This document shows, piece by piece, positions 1 through 9,940 of a stretch of 64,000 nucleotides of DNA. Position 1 is the stretch's first letter. Every line of letters starts with the position of its first letter. The notes beneath the pieces were generated by a model. It saw nothing but the letters and a program-made list of their open reading frames with translations. It was not told where the DNA came from and made no database searches. This DNA comes from Nemertoderma westbladi (taxonomy: Eukaryota > Xenacoelomorpha > Nemertodermatida > Nemertodermatidae). The stretch is from positions 154,070 to 218,069 of the forward strand of contig JAUCBJ010007290.1 in the NCBI GenBank assembly GCA_032718475.1. The letters are read 5' to 3'. The position numbers were made by a program, and so were the translations under genes.

Positions 1-965
1 GAACGGTAGAAGAACGGTAGACGTACGGTAGAAGAACGGTAGAACTGAACGGTAGAACTGAACGGTATAAGAACGGTAGAACTGAACGGTATAAGAACGG
101 TAGAACTGAACGGTAGAAGAACGGTAGAACTGAACGGTATAAGAACGGTAGAACTGAACGGTAGAAGAACGGTAGAAGAACAGTAGAACTGAACGGTAGA
201 AGAACGGTAGAAGTACGGTCGAACTGAACGGTATAAGAACGGTAGAACTGAACGGTAGAATAACGGTATAAGAACGGTAGAACTGAACGGTAGAAGAACT
301 ATAGAAGTACGGTAGAACTGAACGGTAGAAGAACGGTAGAAGTACGGTAGAACTGAACGGTAGAAGATGGTAGAACTGAACGGTAGAAGAACTGTAGAAG
401 TACGGTAGAACTGAACGGTAGAAGAACGGTAGACGTACGGTAGAAGAACGGTAGAACTGAACGGTAGAAGAACGGTAGAAGAACAGTAGAACTGAACGGT
501 AGAAGAACGGTAGAAGTACGGTCGAACTGAACGGTATAAGAACGGTAGAACTGAACGGTAGAAGAACGGTAGAAGAACAGTAGAACTGAACGGTAGAAGA
601 ACGGTAGAAGTACGGTCGAACTGAACGGTATAAGAACGGTAGAACTGAACGGTAGAAGAACTGTAGAAGTACGGTAGAACTGAACGGTAGAACTGAACGG
701 TAGAACTGAACGGTAGAAGAACGGTAGAACTGAACGGTAGAAGAACGGTAGAACTGAACGGTATAAGAACGGTAGAACTGAACGGTATAAGAACGGTATA
801 AGAACGGTAGAACTGAACGGTATAAGAACGGTAGAACTGAACGGTATAAGAACGGTAGAACTGAACGGTATAAGAACGGTAGAACTGAACGGTATAAGAA
901 CGGTAGAACTGAACGGTATAAGAACGGTAGAACTGAACGGTATAAGAACGGTAGAACTGAACGGC
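1..965. repeat. Minisatellite, 10-13 bp units (GAACGGTAGAA family)
   Basis: The whole stretch is built from short units: GAACGGTAGAACT, GAACGGTAGAA and GAACGGTATAA, with point variants such as GAACAGTAGAA and AAGTACGGTCGAACT. Between about 700 and 965 it settles into a regular 24-bp dimer of a 13-mer plus an 11-mer. It runs off the left edge of the window, so its full length is unknown. It ends about 215 bp from the LIG3 stop codon, on the gene's 3' side. No coding potential was seen. Confidence 0.95.
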
Positions 966-1032
966 AGTTCTGTAGCTGTATCGTTATATCGTTCTATAGT
1001 TTTATGTTACGTTTTACTCAGTTGATTTTTAT

Positions 1033-1038
1033 TTTATT
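1033..1038 (-). promoter_or_regulatory. Candidate LIG3 poly(A) signal
   Basis: The minus strand reads AATAAA here, about 145 nt downstream of the LIG3 stop codon in AT-rich sequence. Position and motif fit a cleavage/polyadenylation signal. This is inference from the motif alone. Confidence 0.35.
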
Positions 1039-1180
1039 GGTTGGATTATTTGATCCGTTAAAATTTTCGGTGACAAAAAGTGATTTTTTTCAGATTAAAT
1101 ATGAAAATAAGTATTTTAATGACGTAAATATACTAAATAATCACAAAATAAATCCACAATTATCTATATAATGTCCAGGT

Positions 1181-4177
1181 TTATCGCGATGGCAACCGCG
1201 TCTGCCAATCAATCGCGTCTGTGAGTGCGTTGATAGTGAGGTACGGTTTACCCTCCGCATCTACTGAACCACCGCCGGGTAGCTCCTTTATTACAGTGTG
1301 GCTTCTAGAAGGGTCGTTAACGCGCTCCAAAAGTTCGCCGTCATAAGCGACGAAATGTCGCCGGATTGAGTCGTCAGCGGTGGGGGGAATGTACAAGCGG
1401 ACCCCCGAGAATAGATCCGGGAAGACACATCTGGGTGGAGTTGCTTTGGGTGGAGTTGCTTTGGGTAGAGTTTCTTTGGGTGGAGTTGCTTTGGGTGGAG
1501 TTGCTTTGGGTGGAGTTTCTTTGGGTGGAGTTGCTTTGGGTAGAGTTCCTTTGGGTGGAGTTGCTTTGGGTGGAGTTGCTTTGGGTGGAGTTGCTTTGGG
1601 TGGAGTTTCTTTGGGTGGAGTTGCTTTGGGTAGAGTTCCTTTGGGTGGAGTTGCTTTGGGTGGAGTTGCTTTGGGTGGAGTTGCTTTGGGTGGAGTTGCT
1701 TTGGGTGGAGTTGCTTTGGGTGGAGTTGCATTGGTCGGAAACTCACTTTCCCGACGAATGACTTTCTCTGGGGACTCAGTTATGTCTCCAATCGGAGAAA
1801 TCTTGCGTTTAACAGCTTTTGAAGACGATTCTGAGGTAATTTTCGATGTTTTTCCGAATTTTGAGGAATTATATTTCGATGGTGATTTACTTTCACTTTC
1901 CACTTTTTTTCCGGTCGGAAGTTTCAATTCGAATTTTGAATGTTCCCGCGAAATTTCGTAGAGTTTCCTTAGCCGTTGCAAGCTGGTGTGATCGGTGACG
2001 TCTTTATCGTCGCGAACTTTGGTAACCCTGGGGAACCTGATGGATATTCCATCCGCGGTGTGGATATCGGATCTGGTGAACTCGGCACCGGTGACCTCCC
2101 ACACCGGTGCCAAGGAGGGATCTCGGATCACGAAATCCGGCACGTGGTTCCGCTTAACCTTCAACCACCCGGGTACCGCGCCACCGACGACCTTAACAAC
2201 GTCCAACTCCGTCTGCAACCGCCCCAGAGCGGCGTCGTCAAACCCGCAATGAACCTTAGTGACAGTCCTCCAATCCCCTCGAACCTCGTCCCGACAACCC
2301 ATAAGGAATATCGACATCATCCCACCGTGTTTCCCATCCCCGTAATACGCTCCCAACACAACGAGGTCAGCGCTATCCGCCATAGAACCCTCCCCCAAGT
2401 AATCCTTCTTCACCTTCATCCAATGCCTCTTCCCTGGCTCGTAAACTCCATTCACATCCTTCAGCACTAAACCTTCCAACCCCCGTTTGAACACGTCCTC
2501 CAACCTACCGTGTAAGTCCTGATAGGCAGTCAGCACCGAGGCTTCCGACAACTGGATCCTATTCTCAACCGGAGTTATCATCTGTTCCAGAACTTTCTTT
2601 CTATGTCGCAACGGTTTATCCATAAGATTCTCATCGTTGAAGAGCAAACAATCGAAGATGTAGAGGCACACGGACGCGTTCTGGAAGGCGTTTTTCTTAT
2701 GAACACCGAGGGTACCAAAAGGTAAGGGATTACCGGAGGTTAGGTCTACCAGTAGCACCTCGCAGTCGAGGATTAAATTGTCCCCGGTTGGGAAAGCGGT
2801 GGGTGCGTACTGCTCAATGTGCGCGATCTTATGATGGAGAACAGGTTTAAGACTTCGACTAAAGAATTTAAACTGTGAACCTTTTTTGTGGACTTGGACT
2901 CTCTCCCCGTCGTATTTAATCTCGCAGTACATCCCGTTCGGGTACCCCGTAAGCGCCTGCGATATCGACTTACACGCCTCGGCCAACATCGGCAACACAG
3001 GCGTCATCAGCGAGGCCCGGACGCTGAGCTCCTTCCTGAGGCCGCCGGACGGTGTCCGGGACGCCTCTTCCCACCTCCGGACAACGTCGGCGAGATCACG
3101 ACACGCCTGGAAGGCCGCGTACGCGTTGCCCCCCAACGCGTCCAGCACAGGTTTGGCCCCGGCGCCCATCCGCAGGTCGTGTTTCAGCAGTCTGACGGCG
3201 ACTTTAAGATCGTCCGCAACACAATGCGAGATAAATCCGCGTATAGCTGAGAGTTGCTCGAATTCTTTTGTCGCTTCCTCCATAACCCCGAGAAAGTAGT
3301 CAACATCCTGTATGGATAAACGGCTGCGGTTTACAGGGGGGCTAATTATACTCTTAGAGAAAAACTTACAAACAGTCTCGCTGACATCGCCTCCCAGATC
3401 TAAATCATTGAGCATAACATCGAGGTTGGTGCCCAGGATGTTGGAGAATAGTTTAATTAATTGTTTGTCTTTCACGTTGTAGATTCGCTTAACGACACCG
3501 GGTAGAAGGAGCTTACAGACTAGGTAGACGTCCCCAGAGAAACCGGTGCCGGACGAGCCTCGCAGGAGGAACTCGGATATTATCTGGGACTTTGCGTTCG
3601 TGCTGGGTTCGTCAGCGACCCGTCCGACGAGACGACGAAACGAGCGCAAAGAGGAATCAACGAAACTCGACTCCTCTGTGATTACCTCGCAATAGGTGTA
3701 TTTATTGGCGGATATTTTGTTTGAAGAAGAGTAATCTATATTAGTGCTCGGGCCAGGTGCATTTACACCCGTCGACGGTGCAGGAATATCGGTACCCATA
3801 TTATTAGCGGAATTAACAATATTAATTTGCTTATTTTTTGATGGAGATGGTTTCTTAATCTTATAGGAAGATAATTTATTACGATCATCAATAAAAGTTT
3901 GCAGTATTTTCTTATCCGCAGATGATATAACAGCAATCCCTTCCATGTCCTCGAGTTCTTCTATAACCTTGGTTGTGGGACGGACCCGTTTGAACGTGTC
4001 GAACAAACACCGCGGATGGAACCACTTTGTCATTTCGCCGTCTCCATCGCCGTCGCCAAAAGGATTTGCGCATATTTTCCCAATTCTCAGTTCACCTTTG
4101 TCGCATTTCGCTCTGCAAACTTTGCACGCGGCTCTGCCAGTTTTCGAGTAGTCAACGCTATAACGATTACTAGACAT
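1181..4177 (-). CDS. LIG3: DNA ligase III, ATP-dependent
   Basis: ATP-dependent ligase that seals nicks in base-excision and single-strand-break repair, with XRCC1 in the nucleus, and in mitochondria in animals studied. The 998 residues show the family layout. A PARP-type zinc finger lies at about 12-110 (C18, C21, H54, C57). The DNA-binding domain is at about 170-395. The adenylation domain has motif KYDGER at 421-426 (K421 is the predicted nucleotidyl lysine), LPFGTLGVHKK near 485-495, EGLVLKD at 568-574 and a KVKKDY motif near 588. The OB fold ends in a FPRVTKVRDDK motif near 715. A BRCT-like domain fills the last 82 residues. Residues 817-916 are a pentapeptide repeat. The ATG at 4175-4177 directly precedes the zinc finger, and no mitochondrial presequence is visible. 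The gene is one exon, unlike the many-exon vertebrate genes. It is GC-rich in the core and intact. Confidence 0.93.
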   Translation of the reverse strand: MSSNRYSVDYSKTGRAACKVCRAKCDKGELRIGKICANPFGDGDGDGEMTKWFHPRCLFDTFKRVRPTTKVIEELEDMEGIAVISSADKKILQTFIDDRNKLSSYKIKKPSPSKNKQINIVNSANNMGTDIPAPSTGVNAPGPSTNIDYSSSNKISANKYTYCEVITEESSFVDSSLRSFRRLVGRVADEPSTNAKSQIISEFLLRGSSGTGFSGDVYLVCKLLLPGVVKRIYNVKDKQLIKLFSNILGTNLDVMLNDLDLGGDVSETVCKFFSKSIISPPVNRSRLSIQDVDYFLGVMEEATKEFEQLSAIRGFISHCVADDLKVAVRLLKHDLRMGAGAKPVLDALGGNAYAAFQACRDLADVVRRWEEASRTPSGGLRKELSVRASLMTPVLPMLAEACKSISQALTGYPNGMYCEIKYDGERVQVHKKGSQFKFFSRSLKPVLHHKIAHIEQYAPTAFPTGDNLILDCEVLLVDLTSGNPLPFGTLGVHKKNAFQNASVCLYIFDCLLFNDENLMDKPLRHRKKVLEQMITPVENRIQLSEASVLTAYQDLHGRLEDVFKRGLEGLVLKDVNGVYEPGKRHWMKVKKDYLGEGSMADSADLVVLGAYYGDGKHGGMMSIFLMGCRDEVRGDWRTVTKVHCGFDDAALGRLQTELDVVKVVGGAVPGWLKVKRNHVPDFVIRDPSLAPVWEVTGAEFTRSDIHTADGISIRFPRVTKVRDDKDVTDHTSLQRLRKLYEISREHSKFELKLPTGKKVESESKSPSKYNSSKFGKTSKITSESSSKAVKRKISPIGDITESPEKVIRRESEFPTNATPPKATPPKATPPKATPPKATPPKATPPKGTLPKATPPKETPPKATPPKATPPKATPPKGTLPKATPPKETPPKATPPKATPPKETLPKATPPKATPPRCVFPDLFSGVRLYIPPTADDSIRRHFVAYDGELLERVNDPSRSHTVIKELPGGGSVDAEGKPYLTINALTDAIDWQTRLPSR
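1430..1729 (-). repeat. Coding minisatellite in LIG3: 20 x 15 bp (ATPPK repeats)
   Basis: Twenty in-frame 15-bp units encode LIG3 residues 817-916. Most units read ATPPK, with GTLPK, ETPPK and ETLPK variants and a final ATPPR. The block GTLPK-ATPPK-ETPPK recurs after six units, which points to duplication of a multi-unit segment. The repeat lies in the linker between the ligase core and the BRCT domain and forms a Pro/Lys-rich, probably disordered spacer. Because the unit length is a multiple of three, copy-number change does not break the frame. Confidence 0.95.
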
Positions 4178-5137
4178 TTCAGTTCAATGGGACATTGTAC
4201 GGTACCGGCTGACCGGTACGGTAGTACGGTACGCAAATTGTCAAATGGGTTGTCGTTTCAGCCTTCTCATACCTGCATACTGTAATAGGGTTAATGCAGT
4301 ACTGCAGTAATGTTAAATTAATATTGAAAAAATAGTGCCTAGAACTGTAGAAGATAATTTTACTGTAAAACTGCAGAACTGTGTTCCTAAATTTAGTTTA
4401 TTGTTTTGGTTAGAAAAGCCTGCCATTATCCTGTTAGGCCTATCTGATTATAACCTGCTACTTTCTTTAAGGTACCGGTACCTTAAATGGTGAATATCGA
4501 AACTAAATATTCGCGAAATTAAGTTATGTTAAAATGGAAGAAAAGACAACCCAATTCAGAAATTATTGGTAATATGGGTACGGTATGCATATATTATTTC
4601 CAATTGGCAGTGCCGGATTAAGCCTCTGGTGCCTAAGGCACATTTTAGTAATTTCCTAAAATGGTCCAAAAATTGATATTTGTCCGCAAACCCTTTCAAA
4701 AGAAACAGATGCTAAAAACAATTGAAATTGTGAAAATGTTGCGAAGGAAATATAAATTATTTTCGTACTAAGTACTTTAATAATACTATAAGTACTTTGC
4801 AAAAATAGTTTTCATCAAGAATTGTACATTACTTAACGGCATATTATGCTATGCCTATAAAACCTTTGCGATAAAAAGTGTAATGGTTTTGGTAGAATTT
4901 CTCAAGCTTTAATTTTTAATATATTAATGGGACCATTATCCCAAATCTATTTGTTTTATTTATAAAGTTACTATTCTGAAACTTTAACACGATCTGTGAT
5001 CTTTTATATACTATTAAAACTGAGTATATCGTATAGAATAAACCGTTTGTTCGAAAAATGTGGCACTTTTTGCGCAGAATTGCGCATTGTATAGAATATG
5101 TAACTTACTGTAGCTCATGTTTAAAGATCTGTAATTT
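4178..5137. other. Intergenic region upstream of LIG3
   Basis: AT-rich, with no convincing gene. The first 60 bp next to the LIG3 start are rich in CGGTAC and ACCGGT words and probably hold the promoter, but no TATA box or clear initiator was recognised. At 4608 there is a hAT-like terminus word, CAGTGCCGGATTAA, also seen at 43041. No matching inverted end was found nearby. Confidence 0.6.
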
Positions 5138-5153
5138 CCGAGTTCGCGCGACC

Positions 5154-5197
<44 letters not shown>
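5138..5197 (+). mobile_element. Minimal 3' end of a LINE with (TAG)n tail
   Basis: The 18 bp at 5138-5155 followed by about 15 TAG units match, with one mismatch, the 3' terminus and tail of the LINE at 63559-64000, which lies on the minus strand. Both read CCGAGTTCGC-x-CGACC and then TAGTAG. This looks like an extremely 5'-truncated insertion in plus orientation. A simple microsatellite is the alternative, but the shared 18-bp flank argues against that. Confidence 0.6.
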
Positions 5198-5914
5198 ATA
5201 CCACCTGCATTGAAGTTCTTGGTCCGAGACTTTGGTAAATTGGACGTCGATATGTAGGCTATCTTCTATGAAAATTTTAGCACAAATTTATTGTTTTTGA
5301 AAAATTTATGGGGGTTTTAGTATGTGCGGGCTATATTTTGGGAATCAAATATTTTGTGATAGACAAACTTTAGCATTTAGAAGATCCAAATGGACATGTT
5401 TTACAAACCAATAATCACGATTGTAGCCCTAAAGCTGCTGAACATTTTGGTATGTTTGATGGCAATTGAGTAAAAAATAAAATAGAAGTTAGGGAATAAT
5501 TTAGTGATGAAAAAAAAGTCATAATCGACAAACTGATAAAAAGGTTGTTTTTAAACATTGACTTTATTACCAACATATGGTGTAAAATAATAATACAATA
5601 CATTACAATAATACATTGACTTTAACCGACAGGTTAATTTAGTAAATTAAATATAATGTAATTGATTAATTAATACTGTAGTTAGTAGAGAAATTGATTG
5701 AAATATAATTGAATTAATACACGAGAAATTGATTGAAAATAATTGAATTAAAATATGAAATTATGAGGTGGCTAAAAAATAAATAACTATTTGGTAGGGT
5801 TGGGATATTATGTTTAAAAAATATGAAGTACATATGTTGTTAGGGTTAGGGTTGGGATATTAAGTTTAAAAGTATGAAGTACATATGAGTTGTTGACCAT
5901 GATAATAAAATAAA
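5198..5914. other. AT-rich intergenic DNA with a 48-bp tandem duplication
   Basis: No gene was seen. At about 5795-5887 an imperfect 48-bp segment containing GGTTGGGATATTA and AAGTACATATG occurs twice in tandem. The second copy is preceded by two TTAGGG-like units. Confidence 0.55.
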
Positions 5915-6178
5915 TCAAGTGGGCTGTTTAAGTACATACATTGCTAAGGCAGTTTTAAATGCAGACGTTTCTGCTACCTCCGGACACGTGGCTGCGTGGA
6001 ATTTTTCGGACGCCGATGCGCCACAGAAGGCGCAGACGCACGAAGGTGTCGGTTTCCAGCAGCGTTTGGTTCTGCACAGTTTATGGTGCGAGCCATTTGA
6101 TATGTACTGTGCCGCAGCTCGACGTCTTAGACCTGTTAGCTTCCTGAGAGAAATGATGTTGGTTATGTCAAGTGGGTT
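5915..6178 (-). pseudogene. Cys-rich ORF fragment, unrecognised
   Basis: An open frame of about 86 codons on the minus strand starts right after the LINE-A tail and ends at a TGA at 5915. It contains an ISLRKLTG segment, then a short cluster of eight Cys and His residues including CRTKRC and CAFCG. The ISLR...C-TKRC arrangement recalls the C-terminal tail of KRBA2/SCAN3-like integrase-derived proteins, but the cysteine spacing is degenerate. It may be a broken transposon end or a terminal exon. An acceptor-like TTTCTCTCAG lies at its upstream side. No function is assigned. Confidence 0.25.
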
Positions 6179-6222
6179 GTCTACTACTACTAGGATCGGC
6201 ATGCTGCATTGCAGCTGCATTT

Positions 6223-9200
6223 TTAAGAATGCTGTGCCGGCTTGTCAACAAAATTGCGCCGCCACAACTCCCTATCACCCATGACATTTGCTAGATCATC
6301 CGCATCTTTAAGGCCAGTGTCCTTTAAGATGCGTCTCAAGAAAGTCATGGGCTGTCCACCATGCTTATTCACTCCATGAGGCTGCCAAAGTACAAGATTA
6401 TGCACTGGCTGGTCCTCACGGCGAAAGCAATGTCCTGCAAAGCGGAGGCGATTTTGTTCTAGTGTCAAGCTTGGGGGAACCAATGAGACACCTCCAATGT
6501 TATATAGTGTATGGTTGGAGATGTGTGCATTGTACTTGACACAATGTACCCGGCGTAGCATTCTTGTGAATGTGCCATCCAGAGATTTGGTGTCCTCAGC
6601 CGTTAGAGCCCAGCATGGACTCCCGTAGAGGAGTACTGGGACTACTGCTGCTCTAAATAATCGGACCTTAAGTTTCCGATTAATTCTAGGTGACTTCCAA
6701 ATCCTGGAAAGCCTATTCAAGGCTGCCCATGCCTTTCCCTTACGTATTCGAAGGTCCTCACCTGACTTCCGGATCCATGATCCCAGGTAACAGAAGTCGT
6801 CCACATGCTCAAGCATACCATCCTTTGAGCTTATGCTCATCCGATCAGAGACTTGCTGAGGACTTTCAAAGTTAACTGTCAGAATTTTGGTCTTTCTGGA
6901 GTTAATAAAAAGACCAACACTAGAAGCAGCATGTTCTAATGAGCTGAGGAGCCGCTGGGCTCCCTCTAATGATTCTGAGAGTACTCCTAAGTCATCAGCA
7001 AAGTCTAGATCAGTTAGGTACTTGGCAGGATTTCCTCGACTTCTGGAGCCAGTAGGTGGAGTTATCATCACCCCATCATCATTATGATGATCTAAGGACA
7101 TGCGTAGAACATAGTCAACCACAATAATGAACAAGAATGGTGCAAGTGTGTCTCCTTGGAGGACGCCCCATAACACTTCAAATGGTTCTGTGTCACCGTC
7201 AACAGTAGACACAAATGTTGTCGAACCATCGTATACTGATCTGATTGCTGCAATAATTTCATCAGGAATCCCATATAATGAAAGTATGCTGAACATACGT
7301 GAGCGAGAGACTGAATCAAAGGCCTTGAAGAAGTCAACAAAGATAACAGCCAGATGCCTGTCTTTCTTTTTTGATAACTCTTCAATTATCCTTCTAAGTG
7401 CCAAAATGGGCTCCATGGTCCCACGACCTTTACGGAACCCATTCTGATTTCCACGTAGCAGTCTCTCAATGGGATCCCTGATGCGATTTAATATAATTCT
7501 ATTGTATAGTTTTGCAGCAATCGAGATCAATGAGATTCCCCGAAAAGAACCATAGAGTGTTAGGTTGCCCTTCTTGGGAACTGGCACCAACTTATTTGTT
7601 TTCATTTCTTGTGGGACTCTTGTTGTACGGTACATGTCTACTATGATGGGATAGATGAGCTTTAAACACTCAGGTATTTTAAAGACCTCAGGGGGAACAC
7701 CATCTACTCCACTGGCACGATTGGTCTTAATGCTCTTTGCAGCAGCCTTCACTTCTGCAAAGGAGATATCGCCAATGGGAATATCTGGGAGTACAGACTC
7801 AGACACTTTTACTTCTATAAAGTTATCAGGCAATACCCTGTCATTATTGAGGAGCTTTTCAAAGTGGGCTTTCCAACCATTGAGGCGATCGGCTGGTGAT
7901 TCAGCCTTAACCTTGGTGGTTGGTTGGCTTTTCCGCCCAGTAAGCAGATTGATCGATTTCCATGCCTGGGATGATTGCCTGCTGTCGTCAGCATCATTGA
8001 TGGCATCAACCTGTTGGTTTATTAGCTCCTGTAGATTAACAGAGTACTGCCTGTTCAGGGACCTAGATGCAGCTTTAACTGCATTCTTGGCCGCTGTAGT
8101 CTGTTTGAGTCGGGACTCTTTCTGCGCCTTATGAAGGTCATTTCGGCACTTCTGAATTTTGTTGTCAGTCCAGGGGGTCCTTTTCCTGTTTCGAGGGTAT
8201 ACAGGAACTGTTTCTGCAGCTGCTAACTTAACTGCTTCTGTAAAGGCAGTATAGCCCTCACAGTGATCTGCCGCCTCAGAGGCAAGAGCCTCATACCTGT
8301 TGCTCAGCTGTAGTGTGAAGCTGGATCTCACACTTGGCTGTTGCAACAGAGAGGACCAGTCATGCCGTGGCAAGGCAGATTTCGTTGTTCTGCTAGCACG
8401 CAGACTAAGTCTTACCTTGGCCACAATAAGGCGGTGATCACTGGAGAAGGGTCGAAGTGTAAATGCATTACAGTCTTGTATAGAGCTCCTGTATTTCCTA
8501 CGAAACAGAATATGGTCTATCTGGGACTTGTGACCACTGGGTCCACTATGAGTCCATAGCTTTCCAGTTCGCTTCTTGAACTGGGTTCCAGCCGAAAACA
8601 ATCCATTTCCAGAGATAAAATCCTGAAGATGGACAGAATTTCGGTTAACACTATTGCTATAGACCCAGGGCGATGTAGGTGATTGATGCAGACTTGCATT
8701 AAAGTCTCCCAGGAATGTTAAGAATGCATGCTGATCCACTCCATCAGTTGCTGCTTGTAGATTGTGGTAGAAATTTTCCACCTCCTCTACAGGGGCAACA
8801 CTAGTTGGAGAGTAGCACACAATCAGAACCACCTTAGGAAACTTCTTAGCCAGTCTTCCAGAACATGAGAAGTGGCAACGGATGATGCGGTTAGAGATTT
8901 GGTCTATTTTGTCCAATGCTGCATGTGCAGTTGGATTCATCAATAGACCAATTCCACCATTGCCACTATCATCTGCTGACGCGAGGGCGAGTCGCCAACC
9001 GCCCCCCATGTCCTTAATCAGAACCTCATCAGTCTGTCCAGTCTGCATTCGGTGCTCTTGAACACCCACTGCGCTAAGAGAAAGCTTATCTGCCAAGGCA
9101 GTCAGCTCACCTTGTCGCATTGGGGACCCGAGTGTTAGGGTGTTTACTGAGGCTAGTCTAGTGACTTGCCTCAGATTCACCAACGGCTTTGTTGGTCGGG

Positions 9201-9540
9201 GTGGAACATGAGAGTAGCCTCCAACTCCAGAATCCCTCTCCCCATCACAATCTGGCCTCCCTGGTGACCCAGGGTTTGGGCCAGAAAGGTCATCAGGAAA
9301 GGGACTCAAAGAATTGTTGGCTGCTCTCTCTCCAGTAGGGGGTGAGACAGGCAGCCGGTCAGGAGTTAACTGACGCCTGTGAGGCCGATTGTGTCCGGTA
9401 ATTCCACTGGCCTCTAGTGGCCGGACCTCCGCATTGCTAATGTAATCCATAGTGGGGGTTGGGGGGTGCTTTTTTGCCGAGTCAGCTCTCGGGGCAAATA
9501 CCACACCCTGGTTTGCCATTCCACAGGGTGGGTGTCGCAA
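6223..9540 (-). CDS. LINE-A ORF: APE endonuclease and reverse transcriptase
   Basis: 1105 codons without a stop. An N-terminal region of about 120 residues has no recognised domain. An exonuclease-endonuclease-phosphatase (APE-like) domain follows at about 130-375, with the GDFNAS motif near residue 278 and SDHRL near 368. The reverse transcriptase spans about 600-890, with PVPKKG, FRGISL, VDFFKAFDSV, GVLQGD and the catalytic FADD near residue 847. The C-terminal tail carries RLRFAGHCFRRED and LWQPHG, common in RTE- and CR1-like elements. The ORF would supply target-primed reverse transcription in cis. The ATG at 9540 is the outermost; an inner ATG at 9450 opens the segment that is also well conserved in copy 2. 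Five other LINE-A or related fragments lie in the window. Confidence 0.9.
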   Translation of the reverse strand: MRHPPCGMANQGVVFAPRADSAKKHPPTPTMDYISNAEVRPLEASGITGHNRPHRRQLTPDRLPVSPPTGERAANNSLSPFPDDLSGPNPGSPGRPDCDGERDSGVGGYSHVPPRPTKPLVNLRQVTRLASVNTLTLGSPMRQGELTALADKLSLSAVGVQEHRMQTGQTDEVLIKDMGGGWRLALASADDSGNGGIGLLMNPTAHAALDKIDQISNRIIRCHFSCSGRLAKKFPKVVLIVCYSPTSVAPVEEVENFYHNLQAATDGVDQHAFLTFLGDFNASLHQSPTSPWVYSNSVNRNSVHLQDFISGNGLFSAGTQFKKRTGKLWTHSGPSGHKSQIDHILFRRKYRSSIQDCNAFTLRPFSSDHRLIVAKVRLSLRASRTTKSALPRHDWSSLLQQPSVRSSFTLQLSNRYEALASEAADHCEGYTAFTEAVKLAAAETVPVYPRNRKRTPWTDNKIQKCRNDLHKAQKESRLKQTTAAKNAVKAASRSLNRQYSVNLQELINQQVDAINDADDSRQSSQAWKSINLLTGRKSQPTTKVKAESPADRLNGWKAHFEKLLNNDRVLPDNFIEVKVSESVLPDIPIGDISFAEVKAAAKSIKTNRASGVDGVPPEVFKIPECLKLIYPIIVDMYRTTRVPQEMKTNKLVPVPKKGNLTLYGSFRGISLISIAAKLYNRIILNRIRDPIERLLRGNQNGFRKGRGTMEPILALRRIIEELSKKKDRHLAVIFVDFFKAFDSVSRSRMFSILSLYGIPDEIIAAIRSVYDGSTTFVSTVDGDTEPFEVLWGVLQGDTLAPFLFIIVVDYVLRMSLDHHNDDGVMITPPTGSRSRGNPAKYLTDLDFADDLGVLSESLEGAQRLLSSLEHAASSVGLFINSRKTKILTVNFESPQQVSDRMSISSKDGMLEHVDDFCYLGSWIRKSGEDLRIRKGKAWAALNRLSRIWKSPRINRKLKVRLFRAAVVPVLLYGSPCWALTAEDTKSLDGTFTRMLRRVHCVKYNAHISNHTLYNIGGVSLVPPSLTLEQNRLRFAGHCFRREDQPVHNLVLWQPHGVNKHGGQPMTFLRRILKDTGLKDADDLANVMGDRELWRRNFVDKPAQHS

Positions 9541-9936
9541 TGGAGTCAGATATGAGGCCCATCACCCATATCTACTCTGGCGTACATGACCCACCATTGG
9601 CTGTTGCAGCTCATCTGCTGGGTCATGCCCTGTACCCTTGCTGCCAGGTGCAGGTCGCAGTGAAGTGCCCTCAGAGTGGACATGAGAACACTCTACTCCT
9701 AACCAGCCATTGGTAGATCACCATCTGCCTGGTCAGGCCATATACCCCTGCAGCCAAGTATATGGGTCCTTAATCCAGGACCAAGGGCGTCCTTATCCCA
9801 GAACGAAGGGGGTCCTAGTTACAGGACCAGATTTGCCCTAGTAAGAGGGTCTATGCAGCTACAGGTGGCACCTCCTTTATGCTGCATGGAGGTGGCAAGT
9901 TTTCTTGATCAATGACCTAGAATACCTGACCTGACC
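9541..9936 (-). promoter_or_regulatory. LINE-A 5' UTR
   Basis: About 400 bp upstream of the LINE-A ORF, conserved with 42545-42953 of copy 2. It is rich in GACCCA, CCTGACCAGG and GGTCCT words and probably holds the internal promoter of the element. No specific promoter motif was recognised. Confidence 0.55.
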
Positions 9937-9940
9937 AACG

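Larger units (their letters stand above)
6181..9936 (-). mobile_element. LINE-A copy 1: complete APE-type non-LTR retrotransposon
   Basis: About 3.76 kb. It has a 5' UTR (9541-9936), one long ORF (6223-9540), a 3' UTR of only about 30 nt and a (TAG)n tail at 6181-6192. The 5' end is set by comparison with the second copy, whose homology also stops at ACCTGACCTGACC (42940-42953). The very short 3' UTR with a microsatellite tail is typical of the RTE clade, but clade placement is tentative. No clear target-site duplication was seen. Confidence 0.85.

Noticed and set aside
1291-1961. Open frames over the LIG3 repeat in other frames and on the other strand
   Set aside because: Shadows of the 15-bp coding repeat, whose unit length keeps several frames open.
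5836-5850. Interstitial telomere (TTAGGG)
   Set aside because: Only about two units, inside a 48-bp local duplication.
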